Part shown: positions 8,453 through 16,166 of the stretch, piece after piece
Layout: every line of letters begins with the position of its first letter
Position numbering within the stretch: the first letter of the stretch is position 1
Assembly: GCF_000429785.1 (NCBI RefSeq)
Contig: NZ_AUCN01000018.1
Location: 214,936 to 278,935, forward strand
Origin: Chitinibacter tainanensis DSM 15459
Lineage (GTDB): Bacteria; Pseudomonadota; Gammaproteobacteria; Burkholderiales; Chitinibacteraceae
Direction of reading: 5' to 3'
Length of the DNA: 64,000 nucleotides
Notes under the pieces: model-generated
Databases searched by the model: none
Told to the model about the DNA's origin: nothing
What the model saw: the letters and a program-made list of their open reading frames with translations, nothing else
Program-made: the position numbers and the translations under genes

Positions 8453-9562
8453 ATGCCCGATAACTCGACGACCGTGCTGACCTTTCCCGATCAGGAACAA
8501 AGTCCGCTCAGCATTCGGGCCAAAGCCTTGGTATTTGCCGACCCGGAATCCCAGCAATTACTGCATGAAGTAGAGCGGGTTGCGCCATCTGAAGCGCCGA
8601 TTCTCATCCACGGTGAAACCGGTACGGGTAAAGAACTGGTCGCCCGCCATGTGCACCGGATCAGTGGCAGGAGAGGCCCATTTGTCGCGGTGAATTGCGG
8701 CGCAATTAGCGAAACCTTGGCCGAAGCCGAGCTATTCGGGCATGAAGCGGGTGCCTATACCGGCGCGGTAGGCAGCAAAACCGGCTGGTTCGAGGCGGCC
8801 AATGGGGGCACCCTGTTTCTGGATGAAATTGGCGATTTGCCGCTGGCTTTGCAGGTGAAGCTATTGCGCGTGATTCAGGAGCGCGAGGTGGTACGGGTTG
8901 GCGCCCGCAAGCCCACCCCCATTAATGTACGACTGGTTGCGGCCACCAATGTGGACTTGGCGCAGGCAGTGAATGCCGGGCATTTCCGCCAGGATTTACT
9001 CTATCGGCTTAATGTGGTGAGTATCAATATTCCAGCCTTGCGCCAGCGCCGGGCCGATATTCAGCCGCTGGCCGAGCACTTTTTGGGCATTTATGCCCAC
9101 AAGCTGGGTTATGGCGCACCCGCCCTCACCCCCGGCAGCGTGCAGGCGTTACAAAGCTACAGCTGGCCAGGCAATATTCGCGAGCTGGAAAATGTGATGC
9201 ATTACGCGCTGCTGGTCTCCAGCGGCCGTGAAATCCGCCCCGAACACCTCAAGCTCAACGCCATCACCAGCCATGGGCAGGAAACCGCAGGCAGTGGCGA
9301 CCCGCTGCAAATTATTCGCCAGCAACTGCATAAATTATTTCAGGCTGAGCAGCCTGAGCTCTTTGAGCAAGTCGAAGATCTACTGGTTCGTTCTGCGTAC
9401 GAATACACCCGCTACAACCAGGTGCGTACCGCCGAACTTCTAGGGCTCACCCGTAATGTGTTGCGCACCTTGCTCAAAAGGCATGGTTTGCTGAACGACC
9501 CGCACCATCCCACCACCACCACGACGACTGGACGAGAAATAGCATGGAATATCGTAAATTAG
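8453..9562 (+). CDS. sfnR: sigma-54-dependent transcriptional activator, SfnR-like, without sensor domain
   Basis: 369 residues. An AAA+ domain begins almost at the N-terminus: Walker A GETGTGKE at 54-61, GAYTGA loop at 100-105 (consensus GAFTGA), Walker B LFLDEIGD at 121-128, and [10 protein letters not shown] arginine-finger region. The C-terminal Fis-type HTH ([24 protein letters not shown]) is intact. The roughly 30-residue N-terminus leaves no room for a receiver or PAS domain, as in Pseudomonas SfnR, which acts with RpoN on dimethylsulfone/sulfonate genes and is controlled by its own expression. ATG 8453 follows AGGAGAACGCC. It overlaps the next gene by 19 bases. Its likely targets are the sigma-54 promoters at 14325 and 14632. 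Confidence 0.85.
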   Translation: MPDNSTTVLTFPDQEQSPLSIRAKALVFADPESQQLLHEVERVAPSEAPILIHGETGTGKELVARHVHRISGRRGPFVAVNCGAISETLAEAELFGHEAGAYTGAVGSKTGWFEAANGGTLFLDEIGDLPLALQVKLLRVIQEREVVRVGARKPTPINVRLVAATNVDLAQAVNAGHFRQDLLYRLNVVSINIPALRQRRADIQPLAEHFLGIYAHKLGYGAPALTPGSVQALQSYSWPGNIRELENVMHYALLVSSGREIRPEHLKLNAITSHGQETAGSGDPLQIIRQQLHKLFQAEQPELFEQVEDLLVRSAYEYTRYNQVRTAELLGLTRNVLRTLLKRHGLLNDPHHPTTTTTTGREIAWNIVN

Positions 9563-10593
9563 GCCGTACCACACTGGATGTCAGCGTGATTGGCCTGGGC
9601 ACCATGACCTGGGGCGAACAAAATACCGAAGCTCAGGCCCATGAACAGATTGATTTTGCACTGGCTGAAGGCGTTAATCTGCTCGATGCAGCCGAAATGT
9701 ATCCGGTGCCGCCCAAGCCGGAAACCCAGGGCCGCACCGAAAGCTATATCGGTAGCTGGTTTAAAAAAACCGGCCGCCGCCATGAAGTAGTGCTGGCCAC
9801 CAAGGCCGCCGGGCCAGTTCGCCAGGCGCATCAGCCCAATCACCTGCGCAATGGCCAAACCCATTTCACCCGCGAAAGCCTGACTGCGGCACTGGATGCC
9901 AGCCTGGCCCGGCTGCAAACCGATTACATCGATCTATACCAGCTGCATTGGCCCGACCGCAGCACCAATACTTTTGGCCGTTTGGCCTACCCATGGATCG
10001 ACGATGAATACACGGTGAGCATTGAAGAAACGCTGTCGGTGCTAGCTGATTTTGTTAAAGCCGGTAAAGTGCGGCATATCGGGGTGTCGAATGAAACGCC
10101 GTGGGGCGTGTCGCGCTTTCTAGCGGCTCATGACCAACTGGGCTTGCCACGCATCGCCAGCATCCAGAACCCCTACAGCTTACTCAACCGCACCTTTGAA
10201 ATCGGCCTAGCGGAATTTAGCCACCGTGAACAAGTCGGCCTGCTGGCATATTCGCCACTCGGTTTTGGCGTGTTAAGTGGCAAATACCTGCATGGCGCGC
10301 GGCCGGCAGGTTCCCGCCTGGCCCTGTATGAGCGTTTTAGCCGCTACAACAATCCACAAGCGCAAGCTGCTACCGAGCAATACGTGGCCTTGGCACAAGC
10401 GCATGGCCTGAGCCCAGCTCAACTGGCACTGGCCTTCGTCAATAGCAGGCCTTTTGTTAGCAGTAATTTGATCGGGGCCACCAATCTTGAACAGCTAGCC
10501 GAAAACATCGGTAGTATTCGCGTGACCCTCAGCCCTGAGGTGATCGCTGCGATTGATGCTATTCAGGCGCAAATCAGCAACCCTGCGCCGTAA
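9544..10593 (+). CDS. aldo/keto reductase, Tas-like
   Basis: 349 residues, (beta/alpha)8 aldo/keto reductase of the Tas/YajO group. Visible elements: [26 protein letters not shown], catalytic D-Y in [14 protein letters not shown] in [10 protein letters not shown] in [10 protein letters not shown], and the NADPH-binding C-terminal [16 protein letters not shown]. Tas-type enzymes reduce aldehydes or ketones with NADPH. The start lies inside the end of sfnR, which indicates translational coupling. A role in reducing carbonyl products of organosulfur oxidation is inferred only from position. Confidence 0.85.
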   Translation: MEYRKLGRTTLDVSVIGLGTMTWGEQNTEAQAHEQIDFALAEGVNLLDAAEMYPVPPKPETQGRTESYIGSWFKKTGRRHEVVLATKAAGPVRQAHQPNHLRNGQTHFTRESLTAALDASLARLQTDYIDLYQLHWPDRSTNTFGRLAYPWIDDEYTVSIEETLSVLADFVKAGKVRHIGVSNETPWGVSRFLAAHDQLGLPRIASIQNPYSLLNRTFEIGLAEFSHREQVGLLAYSPLGFGVLSGKYLHGARPAGSRLALYERFSRYNNPQAQAATEQYVALAQAHGLSPAQLALAFVNSRPFVSSNLIGATNLEQLAENIGSIRVTLSPEVIAAIDAIQAQISNPAP

Positions 10594-10598
10594 TCCCT

Positions 10599-10620
10599 CC
10601 CCCCTGGGCCACCAGGGGGG
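10599..10620 (+). terminator. GC-rich hairpin between aldo/keto reductase and MFS genes
   Basis: CCCCCCTGG / CCAGGGGGG with a 4-base loop, starting five bases after the reductase stop and ending 16 bases before the MFS ATG. There is no U-tract. It could modulate read-through or, since its G-run lies just upstream of the start, affect translation of the MFS gene. Confidence 0.45.
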
Positions 10621-10636
10621 CTCACCGATACCTGCC

Positions 10637-11875
10637 ATGCCCACTGAACTGCCCTCACTGCGCCACCATCGTCCGTTTCAAGCATTTTGGCTCTCCCGCA
10701 CCTTAACTGCGGCGGCCTTTCAGATTCTGGCTGTGGCCACAGCCTGGCAGATGTATAGCCTGACCGGCAGCGCCCTCGATTTGGGGCTGGTCGGCTTACT
10801 TGAATTTGCCCCGCGGATTCTATTCCTGCTACAAATTGGCCAAGTGGCCGACCGTTATGATCGGCGGCTAATTGCGGCCACGACGAAAGCCGCACAAGCG
10901 CTGGCGGCCTTGCTGCTGTGTGCGCTGACGCTCCATGGCGGTTTAAGCCGCGAGCTTTTGTTCGGGCTGGCCTTCTGGCTGGGCACGGCAAGGGCTTTTG
11001 AAATGCCAGCCATGCAGGCCTTACTGCCGAATGTGGTACCGCCATCCCTGTTGCCTGCCGCGATCGCGGCTTCAGCATCGGCCATGCAAGCCGCCACCAT
11101 TGTCGCGCCGGCGGCAGGGGGCTTACTTTTCGCCGCCGATCCGGCCGCGACCTATGCGCTGAGTGGCCTCTGCATGGCTTTGGGCTGTGCCCTGATCTTT
11201 GTGATCAAGAAACCGCCACGCAGCGAGCGGCAAAGCGTCAAAGGCTGGGAAAATCTGCTCGCGGGGCTGCATTACATTCGCGCCCGCCGCGATTTACTCG
11301 GGGCAATCTCGCTCGATTTGTTTGCGGTGCTACTGGGTGGCGCTACCGCTTTATTACCGGTGTTTGCCAGCGATATCTTGCGCACCGGCCCCTGGGGCCT
11401 GGGCTTGCTGCGCTCGGCACCGGCAGTGGGGGCCATCGGTATGTCGATTGTGCTGGCGTATTACCCCTTACGTCGCCGCGTGGGCCAGCTGATGTTTGCC
11501 GCCGTGATCCTGTTTGGTCTGGCCACGATCGTGTTTGGGCTCTCCTCCTCGCTGTGGCTTTCCTTGTTGGCGCTGGTGATCTTGGGGGCCGCAGATATGA
11601 TCAGCATGGTGGTTCGCGGCGCGCTAGTGCAGCTAGAAACGCCGGATGACATGCGCGGGCGGGTCAGTGCCATTAATGGGCTCTTTATCGGTGCATCCAA
11701 TCAGCTGGGCGAATTCGAATCCGGCCTCACCGCCCATTGGTTTGGCCCGCAAGCAGCGGTCGTATTGGGCGGTCTGGGTACTTTGGTCGTGGCTGGACTG
11801 TGGATCCGCTGGTTTCCCGGCCTCTATCAGCGCCAAACCCTCAGCACAGCGCCTGAACCACAAGGAAAAACATGA
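10637..11875 (+). CDS. MFS transporter, EntS-like exporter family
   Basis: About 412 residues with roughly 12 transmembrane segments. The conserved loop DRYDRRL between helices 2 and 3 matches the major facilitator motif A (ADRYDRRLIAATT), and GLHYIRARRDLLGAI between the halves is typical of the enterobactin-exporter-like subgroup. ATG 10637 is chosen because the N-terminal cytoplasmic sequence MPTELPSLRHHRPFQAFW is family-like. Upstream residues would come from the intergenic hairpin. The stop overlaps the next start (ATGA). Substrate unknown. Export of an oxidised organosulfur product is possible. Confidence 0.8.
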   Translation: MPTELPSLRHHRPFQAFWLSRTLTAAAFQILAVATAWQMYSLTGSALDLGLVGLLEFAPRILFLLQIGQVADRYDRRLIAATTKAAQALAALLLCALTLHGGLSRELLFGLAFWLGTARAFEMPAMQALLPNVVPPSLLPAAIAASASAMQAATIVAPAAGGLLFAADPAATYALSGLCMALGCALIFVIKKPPRSERQSVKGWENLLAGLHYIRARRDLLGAISLDLFAVLLGGATALLPVFASDILRTGPWGLGLLRSAPAVGAIGMSIVLAYYPLRRRVGQLMFAAVILFGLATIVFGLSSSLWLSLLALVILGAADMISMVVRGALVQLETPDDMRGRVSAINGLFIGASNQLGEFESGLTAHWFGPQAAVVLGGLGTLVVAGLWIRWFPGLYQRQTLSTAPEPQGKT

Positions 11876-12612
11876 AAAAAACCATCGTGATTGTCGGTGG
11901 CGCCGGCGGTATCGGCAGCGCCACAGTGCAGCTATTTGTGCGCCAGCATTATCAAGTGGTCATCGTTGATCGCGACCCTGAACAGGGCCGCTTGCTGCAG
12001 CAGCGCTACGCAGGGGCGGTCGAGTTTATCGCTTGCGACATTCAGAATCAGGCCAGCATTGCCAGTCTGGTGCTGGATTTAACGCGGCGTTACGGTGCAA
12101 TCAGCCATCTGATCACTCTGGCGGGGCGGGCCCTGCCCGAGGAATTTCTGCCGCTTGCCGAGATTCCGGCCGATAAGCTACTCGATTCGCTGGATCTGAA
12201 TCTGGGCAGCCAGCTGTTATTGGTACAGCAGCTACTACCCCTACTGCGGGCTTCGACGCACCCAAATCGCGCGATCACCTTTGTGTCGTCAATTAACGGG
12301 CTAAAAGCCTATGGCAGGGTGGCCTATAGCGCGGCCAAAGCGGGCTTAAGTGGCCTCACCCAGAGCCTGGCGCTTGAGCTCGGCCCGGAGGACATCCGCG
12401 TGAACTCGGTAGCCCCGGGCACGGTGCTCACGCCGCTGGCGCTGAGCGAGCCCAAAGATTTTAGCGCGTTAAAAGCGGGAAGCTTGCTGAACCGCCTGGC
12501 CACCGCGGATGAAATTGCCCAGGTATTGTTTGCGCTAAGCGAGAGCCTAACTTGCCTCACCGCGCAGACGCTGATTGCCGACTGCGGGCAAAGCGCCAAG
12601 GGCTATCGCTAA
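11872..12612 (+). CDS. short-chain dehydrogenase/reductase
   Basis: 246 residues, classical SDR. The cofactor loop is IVGGAGGIGSATVQLF (a GGxGGIG variant of TGxxxGIG). The catalytic Ser is in FVSSINGLKAYGRVAYSAAKAGL, which also gives the YxxxK pair, and the substrate loop follows PGTVLTPLAL. The acidic D in VIVDRDPEQ at the end of strand 2 suggests NAD(H) preference. It is translationally coupled to the MFS gene by a four-base overlap and ends the sfnR-AKR-MFS-SDR series. Confidence 0.85.
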   Translation: MKKTIVIVGGAGGIGSATVQLFVRQHYQVVIVDRDPEQGRLLQQRYAGAVEFIACDIQNQASIASLVLDLTRRYGAISHLITLAGRALPEEFLPLAEIPADKLLDSLDLNLGSQLLLVQQLLPLLRASTHPNRAITFVSSINGLKAYGRVAYSAAKAGLSGLTQSLALELGPEDIRVNSVAPGTVLTPLALSEPKDFSALKAGSLLNRLATADEIAQVLFALSESLTCLTAQTLIADCGQSAKGYR

Positions 12613-12660
12613 AATACCCCCTTGCCGTATATCCTTCAAAATCATAATTATCAATAACCA

Positions 12661-12688
12661 CAGGGCAATACCTTTCGGGATTGCCCTG
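12661..12688 (+). repeat. hairpin copy 1 (GGGCAATACC type)
   Basis: CAGGGCAAT and ATTGCCCTG pair as a 9-bp stem, with a further CC/GG pair inside. It lies 49 bases after the SDR stop. The same sequence recurs at 12854, so the pair looks like a duplicated element. Confidence 0.55.
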
Positions 12689-12853
12689 CCAGGCTGCTGA
12701 AAAGTAGCTGACCAATAGGCTGCAAGTCTCGGCCAAGCCGAGCCTAGGAAATAAGGATTTCAATCTGCCGCCTTAATGTTCTATTCCCACCCCTCCCATC
12801 CCCTCCTTGAGGGGAGCCGCGCTTCGCGCGTGGGGTTTCTCATCAATCTGACG

Positions 12854-12885
12854 GGGCAATACCTTCGGTATTGCCCTGTTTATTT
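12854..12885 (+). terminator. hairpin copy 2 with U-rich tail
   Basis: A perfect 10-bp stem GGGCAATACC / GGTATTGCCC with a TTC loop (12854-12876) is followed by TGTTTATTTG. This is a plausible terminator for transcripts from the SDR operon, and separates it from the convergent monooxygenase gene. Confidence 0.6.
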
Positions 12886-12903
12886 GAATAAAATCTAATC
12901 TAA

Positions 12904-14268
12904 TTAAGCCGCCTGCTCACCCTCGTCCGCTTGGTATCGGCTGCTAGGGATCGGTAGGCCTAGATTGCCACGCAGCGTCGATGCTTCATATTCAGTGCGG
13001 AACAGGCCACGTTTTTGCAGAATCGGGATCACCAAATCAGCAAAATCGACCAGGCCACCTGGATAAGTCGGCGCCAACAAGTTGAAACCGTCGGCTGCGC
13101 CGCCCACGAACCACTCTTCCAGCTGATCGGCAATACGCTCTGGCGTGCCATGAATCACGCGGTGCCCACGGGCCCCGGCTACCCATTCATACAAGCCGCG
13201 GATGGTGAGATTTTCGCGTGCGGCCAAGTCCAGCAATAGCCGCTGGCGGCTCTTGTTGTTGTTGGTTTCCGGTAGATCTTGCGGTACGGGCCCATCCAGA
13301 TCGTAATCGCGCAGCCCCTCCAGGCCGCCTAGGCTCGCCAGCAGACTCAGACCAATCTTAGGATCAATCAATTCACGCAATTGTTCTTTCTTGGCGAGGG
13401 CTTCGGCCTCGGTGCGGCCAATCACGGGGTATACGCCTGGCAAAATCTTGATGTGATCTGGGTTGCGGCCGTATTTATTGGCTGCGCGAGCTTTCACATC
13501 CCGATAGAAAGATTGCGCGTCTTCCAGCGTTTGCCAGGCAGCAAAGATGGCCTCCGCGGTTTGCGCCGCCAGCTCGCGGCCGGGTTCGGATGCCCCTGCC
13601 TGCACCAACACCGGGTGTCCTTGCGGCGAGCGCGGCACATTCAGCGGCCCCTTCACCTTAAAGTATTCGCCCTGATGATTCAGTAGATGCAGTTTGCTCG
13701 GGTCGTAATATACCCCTGAGGCTTTGTCGTAGAGATGCGAGCCTTCATCCCAGCTATCCCACAGCCCTTTCACTACATCGACAAACTCAGCGGCGCGGCG
13801 ATAGCGTTCAGCGTGGTCCGGATGCGCCTCCAGGCCAAAGTTAAATGCCGCTTCGGCATTGCCCGACGTCACCACATTCCACGCGGCTCGCCCACCACTA
13901 ATGAGATCCAAAGACGCGTATTTACGGGCGATATGCCATGGCTCGTTGTAAGTGGTCGAAGCTGTGGCCACAAAGCCAATATTCTTGGTGACGGCAGCTA
14001 GTGCGGAATAGAGGGTGATGGGCTCAAAACCTGTGCTCAGCTCACGACGGCTGCGCAAATCCTGATCGCCACCGCCGCCCCAGATGCCATCGCTATCGGC
14101 GGTAAAGATGGTATCGAATTTTGCAGCTTCGGCGATCTTGGCTAGTTTTTTGAAGTGTTCAAAATCCGTTGAGCCGGCCGGATTGGTATCCGGATGACGC
14201 CAGGCCGCCGCATGGTGGCCAGAAGGTGAGAGAAATACGCCCAGTTTCAATTGTCGTTTGTTGCTCAT
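12904..14268 (-). CDS. NtaA/SnaA/DszA-family FMNH2-dependent monooxygenase
   Basis: 454 residues, a bacterial luciferase-like fold of the NtaA/SnaA/DszA(SoxA) group. Diagnostic segments: KLGVFLSPSGHHAAAWRHPD at the start, FDTIFTADS, TLYSALAAVTKNIGFVATASTTYNEPWHIARKYASLDLISGGRAAWNVVTS near 90-140, HLLNHQGEYFKVKGPLN, and PVLVQAGASEPGRELAAQ. These enzymes use FMNH2 and O2 to cleave C-S or C-N bonds. SsuE at 7490 is the likely reductase. GGGAGCAGAGC precedes the ATG. A sigma-54 promoter lies at 14325-14340, and the gene is divergent from the SsuA-like binding protein, so sulfur scavenging is the inferred role. Confidence 0.88.
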   Translation of the reverse strand: MSNKRQLKLGVFLSPSGHHAAAWRHPDTNPAGSTDFEHFKKLAKIAEAAKFDTIFTADSDGIWGGGGDQDLRSRRELSTGFEPITLYSALAAVTKNIGFVATASTTYNEPWHIARKYASLDLISGGRAAWNVVTSGNAEAAFNFGLEAHPDHAERYRRAAEFVDVVKGLWDSWDEGSHLYDKASGVYYDPSKLHLLNHQGEYFKVKGPLNVPRSPQGHPVLVQAGASEPGRELAAQTAEAIFAAWQTLEDAQSFYRDVKARAANKYGRNPDHIKILPGVYPVIGRTEAEALAKKEQLRELIDPKIGLSLLASLGGLEGLRDYDLDGPVPQDLPETNNNKSRQRLLLDLAARENLTIRGLYEWVAGARGHRVIHGTPERIADQLEEWFVGGAADGFNLLAPTYPGGLVDFADLVIPILQKRGLFRTEYEASTLRGNLGLPIPSSRYQADEGEQAA

Positions 14269-14324
14269 GCTCTGCTCCCTATGGGTTGGATATGGGCTGC
14301 GCAGGCAGCCATAGCCCTACTAGA

Positions 14325-14340
14325 GCAATGGGTATGCCAA
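14325..14340 (-). promoter_or_regulatory. sigma-54 promoter of the monooxygenase gene
   Basis: Read on the minus strand the sequence is TTGGCATACCCATTGC, a close match to the RpoN consensus TGGCAC-N5-TTGC. GG and GC are separated by exactly ten bases. The start would be near 14313, about 45 bases before the ATG at 14268. Confidence 0.75.
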
Positions 14341-14372
14341 CCACAAAACAAAGACACCAAGCAATTGATTTA

Positions 14373-14391
14373 TTTGAATATTTAATTCAAA
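14373..14391. promoter_or_regulatory. AT-rich inverted repeat upstream of monooxygenase promoter
   Basis: TTTGAAT and ATTCAAA arms (7 bp) with a 5-base spacer, some 35-65 bases upstream of the minus sigma-54 promoter. It may be a regulator site (LysR- or SfnR-type), or a flexible AT segment helping looping. Confidence 0.4.
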
Positions 14392-14510
14392 TTGTACCCT
14401 TCCCTCAGACAAGGGGCGCTTACCGTGTTGCGCCATCAACAGGCAACAGCGCAGCCTGCTGAAAAGTGCACAGCGCACCCTGAACTCCATTTGCTGACTT
14501 TTAAACAATG

Positions 14511-14526
14511 TGCTGATTACTCAGCA
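14511..14526. promoter_or_regulatory. inverted repeat, candidate activator site 1
   Basis: TGCTGA and TCAGCA arms with a 4-base spacer, 107 or more bases upstream of the plus sigma-54 promoter and about 170 from the minus one. This is the right range for an enhancer bound by an SfnR-type activator. Confidence 0.45.
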
Positions 14527-14554
14527 CAAAAATCACCACGCATGCCTTAAGCAA

Positions 14555-14579
14555 GTGACACACCAGGTGATCACGTCAC
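14555..14579. promoter_or_regulatory. inverted repeat, candidate activator site 2
   Basis: GTGAC (14555-14559) and GTCAC (14575-14579) flank an internal 8-base palindrome GTGATCAC (14567-14574). The site is 53 or more bases upstream of the plus sigma-54 promoter. Together with the repeat at 14511 it may form a two-site enhancer. Confidence 0.45.
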
Positions 14580-14631
14580 ACTGTCTCAGATAAAACAAAG
14601 ACTTACTACGCAAGACTTTTCTGCGTCGACT

Positions 14632-14648
14632 TGGCATGCCAATTGCAT
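14632..14648 (+). promoter_or_regulatory. sigma-54 promoter of the SsuA-like gene
   Basis: TGGCATGCCAATTGCAT gives GG at 14633-14634 and GC at 14645-14646 with ten bases between, near-consensus for RpoN. The -24 element lies in a 12-base palindrome (TTGGCATGCCAA, 14631-14642). Expected start near 14657, giving a 5' leader of about 78 bases. Confidence 0.8.
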
Positions 14649-14734
14649 TAAGGGTGATTCAGTCAGGGATGCGACTGAACTGCAATGCTCACAAGGCGCC
14701 GCAGTATTCTCATCAGCATAAGGAACAATTCATA

Positions 14735-15820
14735 ATGACAATTCATCAACCTCAACGAACATGGCGCACGCTACTTACCACCGCGCTGTTACTGCTCAGT
14801 ACGGCAGCATTGGCTGATCCCGCCAAAATTATCCGGATTGGCGCCGCTGGAACGGGCACCGGTGGTCGCCCGGTGCAAGGCGGGGGCTCCATTGGCTCGG
14901 TCAATATTCAAGGTCTGCTGGAAGAAGAGTTCAAAAAAGATGGCATTAAAGTTGAATGGAGCTTTTTCAAAGGTGCAGGCCCAGCCGTCAACGAAGCCTT
15001 AGCCAATAAATTAATCGACTTTGCCTGGGTAGGCGATCTGCCTACCCTCATCGGGAAAGCCAGTGGGCTGAAAACCAAGATTATTCTGGCCAACGGCGTA
15101 CTGAGCCATACCTATTTGCTAGTGCCGGCTGACTCGACCGCGACCTCGATTGATGACTTGAAAGGCAAAAAAATCGCCGTCTTCAAAGGCACCAAAATGC
15201 AGCTGGCCGCGAACAAAATCCTGGAACAGCGCGGGCTATCCGAACGGGATTTTAAGACCATCAATATGGATGTAGCGACGGCCCAGGCCGCGCTGGCGAC
15301 CAAAGACATTGATGGCGCCTGGCTGACACAAGGCGGCTTTCAACTGATTGATCGAGGTATCGCCAAAATCATCTACTCCACCAAAGGCCAGCCATTAAGC
15401 CAGACCAGCCAGGCCAATCTGCTGGTGACCGAAGAATTCGAGCGCGATAACCCGCAACTGGTCCAACGTTTGGTGAAGGTAGCGGTAAAGTCGGCCCACG
15501 AAATCTCATTGGATGCCAATCGAGATAAAACACTGCAAGAATGGTCGAAAGACGGCGTGCCATTCTCGTCTTGGAAAAAAGAGTATGACGGCACCTCTCT
15601 CAAGCAACGCTCAAGCCCATTGCTGGATGAATTTTTTGTCGCGTTTTATAAAGATGCACTGCAATCAGCGCAGAAGTACCGAATGATTCGCGGCAATATC
15701 AATTTTGATCAATGGATAGAGCCAAAGTACGTGAATCAGGCCGTGAAAGAGCTGAAACTGGAAAATTTCTGGGTGGAGCTGGATGCCAAGGGCAACCCGA
15801 AGGCAAAACGGGGTGGCTAA
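14735..15820 (+). CDS. aliphatic sulfonate ABC transporter substrate-binding protein, SsuA-like
   Basis: 361 residues. A signal peptide with a positively charged start and hydrophobic TTALLLLSTAALA ends near residue 28. The mature protein has the SsuA/NMT1 fold: IRIGAAGTGTGG, LLEEEFKKDGIKVEWSFFKGAGPAVNEALANKLIDFAWVGDLPTL, DLKGKKIAVFKGT, and LVTEEFERDNPQLVQRLVKV. ATG 14735 follows AAGGA, and an upstream in-frame start lies within the promoter. SsuA proteins deliver sulfonates to SsuBC. No ssuB or ssuC is present in the window. Driven by the sigma-54 promoter at 14632. Substrate unverified. Confidence 0.85.
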   Translation: MTIHQPQRTWRTLLTTALLLLSTAALADPAKIIRIGAAGTGTGGRPVQGGGSIGSVNIQGLLEEEFKKDGIKVEWSFFKGAGPAVNEALANKLIDFAWVGDLPTLIGKASGLKTKIILANGVLSHTYLLVPADSTATSIDDLKGKKIAVFKGTKMQLAANKILEQRGLSERDFKTINMDVATAQAALATKDIDGAWLTQGGFQLIDRGIAKIIYSTKGQPLSQTSQANLLVTEEFERDNPQLVQRLVKVAVKSAHEISLDANRDKTLQEWSKDGVPFSSWKKEYDGTSLKQRSSPLLDEFFVAFYKDALQSAQKYRMIRGNINFDQWIEPKYVNQAVKELKLENFWVELDAKGNPKAKRGG

Positions 15821-15847
15821 CAGCCGCTCAAGCTGACTCACGCACGG

Positions 15848-15880
15848 GAGTGCCTTAGCCAAAACTAAAGGCACCCTCTT
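15848..15880 (+). terminator. possible terminator after the SsuA-like gene
   Basis: TGCCTTAG pairs with CTAAAGGCA (one bulge) around a CCAAAA loop, followed by CCCTCTT. It lies about 30 bases after the stop codon. The weak T-tract lowers confidence. Confidence 0.4.
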
Positions 15881-16166
15881 AGTTGGGTATTTGAGGGGAT
15901 GGGCTGGCTCATGCCCTCATCCGCCCGCTTGATCACAGACGCTGCTGCTGGCACAGCAAAACGCCGACTTTCATTCTGTACCACAGCCCCGCCACACCCG
16001 AGGCAAATCTCCCCCCTGAAAGTGACCGTGCCATTCCGATGGCTTAGGCGTAAAATAGCGGCCATCGCACACTAGTCCAATACGCACGCTTTCTTCTTTC
16101 AAAATCGCGCTGCGAGTAGGACAAGTCTTAAAAATAGACTGTGCAAACATAAACCAGACCGTAGAC
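15881..16166. other. intergenic stretch before dusA
   Basis: Part of a 346-base gap after the binding-protein gene. Nothing beyond the terminator-like stem and a weak TAAAAT at about 16051 stands out. No credible small gene is visible on either strand. Confidence 0.5.

Larger units (their letters stand above)
12613..12903. other. structured intergenic region with duplicated hairpin
   Basis: 291 bases between convergent genes. It holds two nearly identical hairpins (12661-12688 and 12854-12876) and, between them, CCCCT/AGGGG and CGCG/CGCG small stems at 12800-12830. No coding frame is convincing. Confidence 0.6.
14269..14734. other. divergent sigma-54 control region
   Basis: 466 bases separating the monooxygenase and the binding-protein gene. 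It contains one GG-N10-GC promoter toward each gene and, between them, inverted repeats at 14373-14391, 14511-14526 and 14555-14579 that could be activator-binding sites. No gene is seen. Confidence 0.75.

Noticed and set aside
15865..16065. 66-codon minus-strand frame with CxxC in the gap before dusA
   Set aside because: No ribosome site, no family resemblance and only one short cysteine pair; probably chance.
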